A DNA stretch of 64,000 nucleotides from Actinophytocola xinjiangensis (GTDB lineage Bacteria; Actinomycetota; Actinomycetes; Mycobacteriales; Pseudonocardiaceae). This document shows, piece after piece, positions 37,133-44,733 of the stretch; position 1 is the first letter of the stretch, and every line of letters begins with the position of its first letter. The stretch is taken from assembly GCF_001921215.1 (NCBI RefSeq), contig NZ_MSIF01000013.1, positions 124,001 through 188,000 of the forward strand, in the 5' to 3' direction. A model generated the notes under the pieces. That model made no database searches, was not told where the DNA came from, and was given only the letters and a program-made list of their open reading frames with translations. The position numbers and the translations under genes were made by a program.

Positions 37133-37672
37133 CCTGGTGCGGTGGCACCGGGGAGGCGTTCGTCTCGCGAGCCGGGTTGGCCAGGCCTCGCGCTCGACGG
37201 TCCTTGGCCGCCGCCTCGACGGCGATGCGGTTCGACCAGGCACGGACGCGGTGTGGCAGGCTCGCCGACCGGACGTTCCGGCGCCCCACCGACCGGCTCG
37301 ACCAGGCAGACTCCACAGGTCTTCCACTCGCGGCCGAAGTTGTCCACAGCCGCCCCGGGACAGGCCGAATTCCCCGCCCAACGCGACTAAGCTGGAAATC
37401 GGGGGGACCCCCCGCGCGAGGGTGCGATGCGATGGTGCCGGGCCAGGGTCCTCGATGAGGCCGTGTTCTGCGCCGTGCTCGAATGGGGAATGAGGCGAGC
37501 GGCCCCTGGGTGACGTGGCGGTGTGGGGATCCTGGCGGCGGGGAAGCGCGCGGGGAGATCCTGGCGTTGCTGCTGCGGGCACGGCTGGGGCTGGCTGCGC
37601 TGTCGACCGTGGGTGATTCACCAGGTCGCAGGTCCGGCCGGCCCAGTTTGCTCCCGCCGGTTCAGGGCCTGG
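37133..37672. other. 0.54-kb intergenic region with repeat element A
   Basis: The gap lies between the convergent TetR and epimerase genes. No reading frame in it has family features. Element A occupies 37326-37422. The 250 bases after it (37423-37672) are G-rich on the plus strand and lack a supported gene; a 28-codon frame beginning GCGATGCGATGG just after the hairpin is not convincing. Confidence 0.75.
37326..37422 (+). repeat. Dispersed intergenic element A (type I)
   Basis: The order is CTCGCGG, TTGTCCACA (37340-37348), 39 bases, TAAGCT (37388-37393), GGAAATC, then a GGGGGGACCCCCC hairpin (37401-37413) and GCGCGAGGG. The same order with the same 39-base gap recurs at 40414, 41349 and 60017. 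Confidence 0.9.
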
Positions 37673-38116
37673 TCAGTGCCCCGTGTCGGCGGCCTCGACC
37701 AGTTCGACCAGGACGCCGCCCGCGTCCTTGGGGTGGATGAAGTTCACCCGGCTGTTGGCGGTGCCGGCGATGGCCTCGTCGTAGATCAGGCGCAAACCCT
37801 TGGCGCGCAACGTCTCCGACACGGCGTCCAGGTCGCTGACCCGGTAGGCGAGCTGCTGCATCCCCGGCCCGCCTCGGGAGAGGAACTTGGCGATCGTCGA
37901 CTCCGGCGTCAGCGGTGCGAGCAACTGGATGGCGGCCCCGCCGGTGTTGCCGGGCGGGCGCATCATCGCCTCGCGCACGCCCTGGCGGTCGTTGATCTCC
38001 TGGTGGTAGAGCTCCAGGCCCATGACGTCGCGGTAGAAGGCGATCGCCTCGTCCAGGTCCGCCACGGCGATACCGACGTGGTCGATGGCGGTGATGTACG
38101 ACGTGAGCTCGTCCAT
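37673..38116 (-). CDS. mce: Methylmalonyl-CoA (ethylmalonyl-CoA) epimerase
   Basis: This 147-residue VOC-fold metal enzyme flips the 2R/2S forms of methylmalonyl-CoA, and in this pathway also ethylmalonyl-CoA, to supply the B12 mutases. It has the metal-binding pattern of the family: AIDHVGIAVADLDEAIAFY, MQQLAYRVSDLDA and GVLVELVEA. ATG 38116 is preferred because TACGTT ends seven bases upstream, giving a leaderless start; a TTG nine bases earlier would overlap that box. It is divergent from the thiolase gene. Confidence 0.94.
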   Translation of the reverse strand: MDELTSYITAIDHVGIAVADLDEAIAFYRDVMGLELYHQEINDRQGVREAMMRPPGNTGGAAIQLLAPLTPESTIAKFLSRGGPGMQQLAYRVSDLDAVSETLRAKGLRLIYDEAIAGTANSRVNFIHPKDAGGVLVELVEAADTGH

Positions 38117-38121
38117 GCCTG

Positions 38122-38131
38122 ACAACGTAAC
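38122..38131 (-). promoter_or_regulatory. Decamer GTTACGTTGT in the mce promoter
   Basis: On the minus strand the decamer GTTACGTTGT carries TACGTT as -10 box, seven bases before the ATG of mce. The same ten bases occur before tetR at 36480-36489. Confidence 0.5.
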
Positions 38132-38206
38132 TCGGCCGGGTGGCCGGTGGCTGTGCGGCTACTCACATCGTGCCCGGACGGGCAGGCCTGGGCCGAGTAT
38201 GGTCAT

Positions 38207-38224
38207 GTTAACGGCCGCTAGCAT
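38207..38224 (+). promoter_or_regulatory. Promoter motif before thiolase
   Basis: GTTAACGGCCGCTAGCAT is a variant of the ecm/ccr motif, with GTTA, GGCC and a TAGCAT -10-like end at the same spacing. It lies 17 bases before the GTG, whose ribosome site GGGAGG is at 38230-38235. Confidence 0.55.
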
Positions 38225-38241
38225 CTTCTGGGAGGCACCAA

Positions 38242-39414
38242 GTGTCGGGTTCCGTCATCGTCGCCGGGGCGCGTACGCCGATCGGGCGACTGCTGGGTTC
38301 GCTCAAGGACTTCACCGGGGCGCAACTCGGTGGGATCGCGATCAGGGCGGCGCTCGAACGCGCCGGGGTCGCGCCCGAGCAGGTGCAATACACGATCATG
38401 GGCCAGGTGCTGACGGCGGGCGCCGGGCAGATCCCCGCCCGGCAGGCGGCGGTCGCCGCCGGCATCCCGATGAGCGTGCCGGCGTTGACGATCAACAAGG
38501 TGTGCCTGTCGGGGCTGGACGCGATCGCGCTCGCCGACCAGCTCATCCGCGCCGGCGAGTTCGACATCGTCGTCGCCGGTGGGCAGGAGTCGATGACCCA
38601 GGCGCCGCACCTGCTGCCCAAGTCCCGCTCCGGTTTCAAGTACGGCGACGTGACGATGATCGACCACATGGCCCACGACGGGCTGTTCTGCGCGTTCGAC
38701 CAGGTCGCGATGGGGGCGTCGACGGAGAAGTACAACTCCCGCTACGGCGTGACCCGCGAGGAGCAGGACGCGTTCTCCGCGCGGTCCCACCAGCTCGCGG
38801 CCGCCGCGCGGGAGCGGTTCGCCGAGGAGATCGCGCCGGTGAGCATCCCGCAGCGCAAGGGCGACCCGGTCGTGTTCGACACCGACGAGGGCGTGCGCGC
38901 GGACACCACCGCCGAAGGGCTCGCCAAACTGCGCCCGGCGTTCGCCTCCGACGGGACGATCACCGCGGGGTCGGCCTCGCAGATCTCCGACGGCGCCGCC
39001 GCGGTCGTGGTGATGAGTCAGGCCAAGGCGCGGGAGCTGGGGTTGACGTGGCTGGCCGAGATCGGCGCGCACGGCGTCGTCGCCGGCCCGGACGCCAGCC
39101 TGCACGAGCAGCCGGCGAACGCGATCAGCGCGGCGCTGGCCAAGGCGGGCCGCACGGTCGAGGACCTGACCCTGGTGGAGATCAACGAGGCGTTCGCCGC
39201 CGTCGGCATCGTGTCGACCAGGTCGCTGGGCATCAGCGAGGACATCGTGAACGTCAACGGTGGCGCGATCGCCCTCGGTCACCCGATCGGCGCATCCGGC
39301 GCGCGTCTGGTCGTCCACCTCGCCTACGAGCTGAAGCGGCGGGGCGGCGGCCTCGGCGCGGCAGCCCTCTGCGGCGGCGGCGGACAGGGCGACGCGCTGC
39401 TGCTGAGTGTCTAG
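38242..39414 (+). CDS. Acetyl-CoA C-acetyltransferase (biosynthetic-type thiolase)
   Basis: This enzyme condenses two acetyl-CoA to acetoacetyl-CoA, or the reverse. The 390-residue thiolase has the acyl-enzyme Cys88 ([11 protein letters not shown]), His347 ([12 protein letters not shown]) and Cys377 ([10 protein letters not shown]). The start is GTG 38242, six bases after GGGAGG. It ends inside meaB with an 8-base overlap, so the two are one operon. It can feed the pathway through hydroxybutyryl-CoA to crotonyl-CoA and Ccr. Confidence 0.94.
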   Translation: MSGSVIVAGARTPIGRLLGSLKDFTGAQLGGIAIRAALERAGVAPEQVQYTIMGQVLTAGAGQIPARQAAVAAGIPMSVPALTINKVCLSGLDAIALADQLIRAGEFDIVVAGGQESMTQAPHLLPKSRSGFKYGDVTMIDHMAHDGLFCAFDQVAMGASTEKYNSRYGVTREEQDAFSARSHQLAAAARERFAEEIAPVSIPQRKGDPVVFDTDEGVRADTTAEGLAKLRPAFASDGTITAGSASQISDGAAAVVVMSQAKARELGLTWLAEIGAHGVVAGPDASLHEQPANAISAALAKAGRTVEDLTLVEINEAFAAVGIVSTRSLGISEDIVNVNGGAIALGHPIGASGARLVVHLAYELKRRGGGLGAAALCGGGGQGDALLLSV

Positions 39415-40360
39415 TGTGCACATTCCGGGGCTCGTCGCGGACGCACGGGCCGGCCGGCAGCGCGCGATCGCGCGACTGATCTCCCTCGTCGAGGACGAGA
39501 GCCCGCACCTGCGCGCGGTCGCCGCGGCGTTGACGCCGCACACCGGCCGCGCGCGGGTGCTCGGCCTGACCGGCCCGCCCGGCGTCGGCAAGTCCACCTC
39601 GACGTCGATGCTGATCACGGCGTTGCGCGAACGGGGCCAGCGGGTCGGTGTCCTGGCGATCGACCCGTCCTCGCCGTTCTCCGGCGGGGCGCTGCTCGGC
39701 GACCGGATCCGGCTGCACGACCACACGACCGACCCCGGGGTGTTCATCCGCTCGATGGCGACCCGAGGTCACCTCGGTGGTCTGGCGACCGCGACCCCGC
39801 AGGCGCTGCGCGTGCTCGACGCCGCCGGCTTCGACGTGGTCCTGGTGGAGACCGTCGGAGTTGGACAGTCCGAAGTAGACATCGTGGCGCTGGCTGACAC
39901 CACCGTGGTCCTGCTGGCTCCCGGCATGGGCGACGGAATCCAGGCGGTGAAGGCGGGAATCCTCGAGATCGCCGACGTCCTGGTGGTCAACAAGGCCGAC
40001 CGCGACGGCACCGACCAGACCGTGCGGGACCTGCGCACCATGATCGCCCTGGGCCGGCGCGGAACCGGCCCGTCCTGGCGCCAACCGATCGTCCGCACCG
40101 TGGCGACAACCGGGGCGGGCTCCGACGACCTGATGTCCGCCCTCGACTCCCACCACGACTGGCTGACCACCCACGGCGAACTGGAGACCGGACGACGCCG
40201 CCGCGCCCGCCGCGAGGTGGAGGAGATCGCGGTGCGGGAACTGCGCGCCCGCCTCACCAACATCAGTGGCGGTGACACCCTGGACCGGTTGGCCACACAG
40301 GTCGCCGCCGGCGAACTCGACCCCTACGCGGCCGCCGACGACCTCATCGGTCCTGGCTGA
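39407..40360 (+). CDS. meaB: Methylmalonyl-CoA mutase-associated GTPase MeaB
   Basis: This 317-residue G3E-family GTPase is a chaperone that loads and protects the adenosylcobalamin cofactor of acyl-CoA mutases. It has the P-loop GPPGVGKST near residues 55-63, the switch segment [17 protein letters not shown], and NKAD for guanine. The start is GTG 39407, overlapping the thiolase; GTG 39416 is an alternative. Its likely client in this window is the ethylmalonyl-CoA mutase; a methylmalonyl-CoA mutase elsewhere is also probable. Confidence 0.93.
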   Translation: MSSVHIPGLVADARAGRQRAIARLISLVEDESPHLRAVAAALTPHTGRARVLGLTGPPGVGKSTSTSMLITALRERGQRVGVLAIDPSSPFSGGALLGDRIRLHDHTTDPGVFIRSMATRGHLGGLATATPQALRVLDAAGFDVVLVETVGVGQSEVDIVALADTTVVLLAPGMGDGIQAVKAGILEIADVLVVNKADRDGTDQTVRDLRTMIALGRRGTGPSWRQPIVRTVATTGAGSDDLMSALDSHHDWLTTHGELETGRRRRARREVEEIAVRELRARLTNISGGDTLDRLATQVAAGELDPYAAADDLIGPG

Positions 40361-40746
40361 CGTCGTCGCCCTGACGTTCGCCGTGGATCCCGCCGGGTGT
40401 CTGCTCGTTGTCCACTCGCGACCCGAGTTGTCCACAGGCGGCCGCCGACCAGCCATTGTCGTCGCCGCACACGACTAGACTGGAAATCGGGGGGACCCCC
40501 GCGCGAGGGAGATCGGTGGTTGGGCGGGAGCGGTCTTCGGGCTTCTTGTGTGGCAACGAACTGGGTGTCGGCCTGGCTGGCGGGTTGTGGGATCGGGGAG
40601 TTGGCGGAGGAGGCTCGGCCTCCGCGCGGTGGGGTAAGGACGCGAGTGCGTTCGGCGTCCCGCTCGCGGGCGAGGTTGTCCACCGGTGCGGTGGTCGGAC
40701 ATCTCTTCAGTGGTGGGGAGGTTTTCGGACTGGAGCGTCTGGGGAC
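40361..40746. other. Intergenic region with repeat element B
   Basis: The 386 bases between meaB and grpB contain element B (40414-40509). The 237 bases after it are G-rich on the plus strand. A frame runs open from here into grpB, but its composition (GLWDRGVGGGGSASARWG) is low-complexity and it has no family match, so I treat it as noncoding or as leader. Confidence 0.7.
40414..40509 (+). repeat. Dispersed intergenic element B (type I)
   Basis: CTCGCGACCCGAG is followed by TTGTCCACA (40428-40436), 39 bases, TAGACT (40476-40481), GGAAATC, GGGGGGACCCCC (40489-40500) and GCGCGAGGG. A second box, TTGTCCACT, lies exactly 20 bases upstream at 40408-40416. Confidence 0.92.
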
Positions 40747-41325
40747 GTGCCGTTTTCCGATGAGCGCGGTCAGGTTGTCCTGGTTGAGTACCGGTCCCAG
40801 TGGCCGGAGGAGTTCGAGCACCTGGCCGGGGTGTTACATGCGGCGTTGGGCGACCTGGCGTTGCGGATCGACCATGTGGGCTCCACGTCGGTACCGGGTC
40901 TGCCGTCCAAGGACTGCCTCGACGTCCAGGTGCGGATGAGTTCGCTCGACGAGGCGCGGGACGTCCCGTTGCTCGCGGCGATCGGGTTCCGGTGCCGACC
41001 CGAGCCGTGGAACCGCGTCGAGGTCTCCAGCGGTCAGCGGTGCCACAAACTCGTTGTCGCGCCGCCGGTCGGTGCGCGCACGTGCAACGTCCACCTGCGG
41101 GAGAGCACCGGACCCAACGCCCGCTTCGCACTGTTGTTCCGGGACTACCTGCGCGCGGACGACACCGCCCGCCGGGCGTGGGGGGACTTCAAGCAACGGC
41201 TGGCCGTGAACGTGCCGGACCTGGTGGACTTCGGCCAGATCAAGGTCCCCGCCACGCAGGTACTGATGAGGGCGGCGCAACGATGGGCCACCCAGACCGG
41301 TTGGAGCGTTGAGCGAACGGCGTGA
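40747..41325 (+). CDS. GrpB/UPF0157 family protein
   Basis: This 192-residue nucleotidyltransferase-fold protein of the GrpB family has YRSQWPEEFEHLAGVL, then RIDHVGSTSVPGLPSKDCLD, NVHLRESTG and LFRDYLRADDTARRAW. The conserved Asp pair lies in KDCLDVQV. Activity is unknown. GTG 40747 is the closest start to the conserved domain; the open frame continues upstream into repeat B without similarity. The gene is bracketed by two same-direction copies of the repeat (B and C). Confidence 0.82.
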   Translation: MPFSDERGQVVLVEYRSQWPEEFEHLAGVLHAALGDLALRIDHVGSTSVPGLPSKDCLDVQVRMSSLDEARDVPLLAAIGFRCRPEPWNRVEVSSGQRCHKLVVAPPVGARTCNVHLRESTGPNARFALLFRDYLRADDTARRAWGDFKQRLAVNVPDLVDFGQIKVPATQVLMRAAQRWATQTGWSVERTA

Positions 41326-41348
41326 CCGCACCTCGGCACAGCTCGACC

Positions 41349-41443
41349 ATTCGCGACCGCGGTTGTCCACAGCCGCGTTTCGACAGGTCCACATCCCCGG
41401 CCGACGCGACTAAACTGGAAATCGGGGGGATCCCCGCGCGGGG
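41349..41443 (+). repeat. Dispersed intergenic element C (type I)
   Basis: TTCGCGACC is followed by TTGTCCACA (41363-41371), 39 bases, TAAACT (41411-41416), GGAAATC, GGGGGGATCCCC and GCGCGGGG. It lies between the convergent grpB and manA genes. The hairpin has one A-T change relative to element B but keeps the pairing. Confidence 0.9.
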
Positions 41444-41516
41444 CGGCTCACTGTGTGGGTGGCGGTGGCCGAGGACGCCGCGCCGGTCCGGGGTGGGTTC
41501 TTGTCGGGGCCCAGGG

Positions 41517-42539
41517 TCAGGTGGTTGGCGGGAGGCAGCGGATCGCCGACAGGTCGCCTTCGATGGTGGTGGTGCCGGCGGCGTGGGGGAGAACGTAGGT
41601 CTCGCCCTTGGTGATCTCCACCGGTCCGGCGTGTTCGGTGTGTACGACACCTTTGCCGGCCAGGGCGACCAGGACGGCGAACGACGGCGCCAGCTCCGCG
41701 CCCGCCCGTACCCGTTCCGCGCGGAAGAAGGACTGCGCGGGCTGGCCGAACAGGTCACGTGCCGGGGCGCCGGTGTCGTCCTGGTGGCGGACCAGTTCGC
41801 CCAGGCGTTCGCCGCCCCAGGACTGGCGGTCCACGCAGTTCAGGGCGGTGTCGAAGCCGATGCCGAGGTGGCCGCCGGCTTCGTCGTCGAGGAAGTTCTT
41901 CCATTCGAGGGTGACGGAGAGGTCCGTTGGCTGTTGCAGCTCGACGATGAACACGCCGGCGCCGATCGCATGTGGCACGCCCGCCGGCACGAACACCGTG
42001 TCGCCGGGGCGGACGGTGACCTCGTTGAGCGCGCCGAGCATCGCGGTCGAGTCCTGGCGGGCCACCCAGTCGGCGACCGTGGCGGGGGACTGGTCCTGCG
42101 CGAATCCCAGGTAGACACTCGGGTTCTCGGTCGCGGTGCCGACCACGATCCACGCCTCGGTCTTGCCGAAGCGGGAGCCGAAATGCGTGGCGGCGAACTC
42201 GTCGGAGGGATGACAGTGCACCGGCAGGCGCTGGCCCGCGTCGAGGAGCTTCACCAGCAGCGCGGAATCCGCACCGTAGTTGGCCAGGTGCGCGGCACCG
42301 AGCCAGTTGTCGGCGTGCTCGGCGATCGCCTCCCGCAGCAGCGTTCCGGACGGCAGGCGCGACAGCCCGACATCGCGCTGGCCGTGCAGCGTCGTGCACG
42401 ACCCCACCCAGTCCTCCGGGCCGAACGCCAGCGGCGCACCGTCCCCACGCAGCTCGGCGATCGCCGCGCCGCCCCGGTAGAACCGCTCCGGCTGGTTCGC
42501 CGGGAGCAGGACAGGGCGGCGTCCCTCGGTATCGGTCAC
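41517..42539 (-). CDS. manA: Class I mannose-6-phosphate isomerase-like protein
   Basis: This 340-residue cupin-fold sugar isomerase interconverts mannose-6-phosphate and fructose-6-phosphate or a related pair. The zinc site is visible in RLPVHCHPSDEFAA and KTEAWIVVG, and the later histidine in FVPAGVPHAIGAG. It overlaps the LacI gene by four bases (ATGA), so the regulator and enzyme form one operon. Sugar entry into glycolysis or mannosylation precursors is the likely role; the exact sugar depends on what the LacI protein senses. Confidence 0.88.
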   Translation of the reverse strand: MTDTEGRRPVLLPANQPERFYRGGAAIAELRGDGAPLAFGPEDWVGSCTTLHGQRDVGLSRLPSGTLLREAIAEHADNWLGAAHLANYGADSALLVKLLDAGQRLPVHCHPSDEFAATHFGSRFGKTEAWIVVGTATENPSVYLGFAQDQSPATVADWVARQDSTAMLGALNEVTVRPGDTVFVPAGVPHAIGAGVFIVELQQPTDLSVTLEWKNFLDDEAGGHLGIGFDTALNCVDRQSWGGERLGELVRHQDDTGAPARDLFGQPAQSFFRAERVRAGAELAPSFAVLVALAGKGVVHTEHAGPVEITKGETYVLPHAAGTTTIEGDLSAIRCLPPTT

Positions 42540-43561
42540 GGTCCAACCTCTCCGGATCCTCGTGGTACGAGCCGAACCGGCAGCACGATACGGCGCGGCG
42601 GCGCACTGTCACCGGCCATGCGTGCGAACAGCAGTTCGGCGGCGGTCTGCCCGAGCAGACCAGGGTCGACGGCGACCACGCTCACCGGCGGGTCGAGCAG
42701 GTCGGCGAGTTCGAAGTCGTCGAAACCGACCAGGGCGGGGCGGTGCGCCGCGCCGGCGAGCGCCCGCAGCGCCAGCACCGTGATCCGGTTGTTGCCGGTC
42801 ACCACCGCGGTGGCCCCCGACGCGCCGCCCAGGAGCTCGCCGAGCACCTCAGGCAGGTCGCCCGGGGTGTGCGGGCCCATCGCGACGAGCCGCTCGTCGA
42901 ACGGCAACCCGGCCCGCGCGTACCCCTCACGGAACCCGCGCAGCCGTTCGCCGGCGGTGAAGATCTCGGGCGAGTCACCGAGGAACGCGATCCGCCGGTG
43001 CCCGTGCCGAGCGAGATGGGTGACGGCGGTCGAGGTGCCGTCCAGGTTGTCCACCAGCACCGTGTCGGCCACCACGTCCCCCGGCGGCCGGTCGACGAAC
43101 ACCACCGGTAGCCCCGAGGTGATCTCCGGCACCAGGTAGGCGTGCCGCCGCCCCGCCGGCACGACGATCAGCCCGTCGACCCGGCGCGCACAGAACTCCA
43201 GCGACAGTTCGCGCTCCCGGACCGCGTCCTCGTCCGAGGACCCCGTGAGGACCTGCCGGCCGTGCCGGCGCGCGACCTCCTCGGCGGCCCTGGCCAGACC
43301 CGAGTAGAACGGGTTCGCGACGTCCTCCAGGACGATGCCGATCGTTCCCGTCGACGAGCCGCGGCGCAGGTTGAGCGCGCCGATGTTGCGGCGGAAGCCG
43401 AGTCGTTCGATGGCGGCCAGGACGCGCTCGGCGGTTTCGTTGTGGACGCCGGGTTCGTCGTTGACCACGCGGGAGACGGTCTTGATGCTCACGCCGGCCA
43501 GGCGGGCCACGTCGTTCATGGTGGCCCTGCGGGGTTTGCGCGGGGTGGACAACGTTGTCAT
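42536..43561 (-). CDS. LacI-family transcriptional regulator
   Basis: This 341-residue repressor has the LacI headpiece (MNDVARLAGVSIKTVSRVVN) and hinge region, then a periplasmic-binding-like sensor domain (GTIGIVLEDVANPFYSGLAR, DGLIVVPAG, GFDDFELADLLDPPVSVVAV). It probably controls the overlapping manA and itself. Two palindromes of LacI-operator type lie at 43548-43559 and 43647-43662. ATG 43561 is used; the ATG at 43519 directly before the headpiece is possible, and in that case the first palindrome would lie in the leader. Confidence 0.9.
   Translation of the reverse strand: MTTLSTPRKPRRATMNDVARLAGVSIKTVSRVVNDEPGVHNETAERVLAAIERLGFRRNIGALNLRRGSSTGTIGIVLEDVANPFYSGLARAAEEVARRHGRQVLTGSSDEDAVRERELSLEFCARRVDGLIVVPAGRRHAYLVPEITSGLPVVFVDRPPGDVVADTVLVDNLDGTSTAVTHLARHGHRRIAFLGDSPEIFTAGERLRGFREGYARAGLPFDERLVAMGPHTPGDLPEVLGELLGGASGATAVVTGNNRITVLALRALAGAAHRPALVGFDDFELADLLDPPVSVVAVDPGLLGQTAAELLFARMAGDSAPPRRIVLPVRLVPRGSGEVGP
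43548..43559. promoter_or_regulatory. Perfect palindrome GACAACGTTGTC at the lacI start
   Basis: This 12-bp perfect palindrome overlaps the presumed start codon of the LacI-type regulator. It shares the TGACAA/TTGTCA half-sites with the palindrome 90 bases upstream, as expected for an autoregulatory operator pair. Confidence 0.6.
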
Positions 43562-43646
43562 GGTGATGGTGGGGGAGGGGTCGCGGTCAGGGGACTTGAA
43601 CATCCTGACGTGGTGAGGGTGTTTCCGCAAGGGGGTCGCTGCGGGG

Positions 43647-43662
43647 TTGACAAGGTTGTCAA
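43647..43662. promoter_or_regulatory. LacI-type operator TTGACAAGGTTGTCAA
   Basis: Inverted half-sites TTGACAA and TTGTCAA flank a GG centre in the lacI-manA upstream region. On the minus strand the box TTGACA also fits a -35 element, so repressor binding could block the polymerase. Confidence 0.6.
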
Positions 43663-43724
43663 CGTTGGGGTGACCGGACGCTGGTTGACGTGTCGTTCGT
43701 GGTTGTGGGTGCCCCGGGTCGGGG

Positions 43725-44708
43725 TCATTGGCCGTGGGGGCTTCGCGGCCGGGCCGGCGGTCCGGGCGGGGTTCGGATCTCGCTGGCGAATCTGTCCACA
43801 GTGGACAAGAGGGTCGTTGTCATGCCTGGGGTCGAGGTCTCGTGGGCGCCTTCGTCCACGACGATGAGGTCACAGTGGGGCCAGGCGTTGGCCAGTTCCC
43901 AGGGGGTGCCGGCGAGGTTTCCGAAGTCCAGGCGGCCCTGGACGATCACGCCGGGGACCTCGGCCAGGCGGCCTGCCTCGCGGATCAGGATGTCGTCCTC
44001 GGGAAGGAAGTGGCCGTTGCTCCAGTAGTGCGTCACGATCCGGGCGAAACCCAGGCGGAAGCGGGCGTCCTGGAAACGGACACTGGGGCCGGTGGTCGGG
44101 GAGATCGCGTCCTCCCAGCGGCACCATTCGGCCGCCGCGTCGGCGCGTTCCTCGGGGGAGGGGGAGTTGAGTCGCCTGGCATAGCCGGCTGCCAGGTCGT
44201 CGTCGCCGGCGGCCTGGCGGAAGCGGGTCCATTGCTGGGGGAACAGGGGGGCCAGGCCGCGCAGCAGCAGGTCTACTTCGGACTGGCGGCCGGTGGCCAC
44301 GCCGAACAGCACCAGCGCCGACACCCGCTCCGGGAAGCGTTCGGCGTAGGCCAGGGCCAGGACCGAGCCGAACGAGCCGCCGAACACCAGCCAGCGGTCG
44401 ATGGACAAGGTGGCGCGCAACAGTTCCAGGTCGGCCACCAGGTTCGTGGTGGTGTTCTCGGACAGGTCGGTGTCGTGGTCGGCGGCGTGCGGGGTCGACC
44501 GACCACAGTTGCGTTGGTCCAGGAGCACGATCCGGTAGCGCCGGGGGTCGAACCAGCGGCGGTGTCCCGGTGTGCAGCCCGAACCGGGGCCACCGTGGAG
44601 CACCACGGCCGGCAGGCCATCGGGATTGCCGCATTGCTCCCAGTACACGGCATTCCCGCCACCGACATCCACCATGCCGTGTTCGTAGGGCTCGATCTCG
44701 GGATACAT
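43725..44708 (-). CDS. pip: Proline iminopeptidase
   Basis: This 327-residue alpha/beta hydrolase of peptidase family S33 removes N-terminal proline. It has the oxyanion motif HGGPGSGC, DQRNCGRS, the nucleophile Ser112 in GGSFGSVLALAYAE, the acid in GRLDFGNLAGTP and the His in DEGAHETS. ATG 44708 is preferred because GGAGAGG lies just before it; a second ATG four codons upstream overlaps that site. It is divergent from the ABC exporter genes with 25 bases between the starts. Confidence 0.93.
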   Translation of the reverse strand: MYPEIEPYEHGMVDVGGGNAVYWEQCGNPDGLPAVVLHGGPGSGCTPGHRRWFDPRRYRIVLLDQRNCGRSTPHAADHDTDLSENTTTNLVADLELLRATLSIDRWLVFGGSFGSVLALAYAERFPERVSALVLFGVATGRQSEVDLLLRGLAPLFPQQWTRFRQAAGDDDLAAGYARRLNSPSPEERADAAAEWCRWEDAISPTTGPSVRFQDARFRLGFARIVTHYWSNGHFLPEDDILIREAGRLAEVPGVIVQGRLDFGNLAGTPWELANAWPHCDLIVVDEGAHETSTPGMTTTLLSTVDRFASEIRTPPGPPARPRSPHGQ

Positions 44709-44733
44709 TCGCCTCTCCATTTCGTGCTCGGCT

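Noticed and set aside
37083-37316. Minus-strand frame between tetR and element A that looked protein-like
   Set aside because: It overlaps the tetR 3' end, has no recognisable family, and no ribosome site was found.
40408-40746. An N-terminal extension of GrpB reading through element B
   Set aside because: It is Gly/Ser/Arg-rich without similarity and runs through a noncoding repeat; GTG 40747 is closer to the conserved domain.
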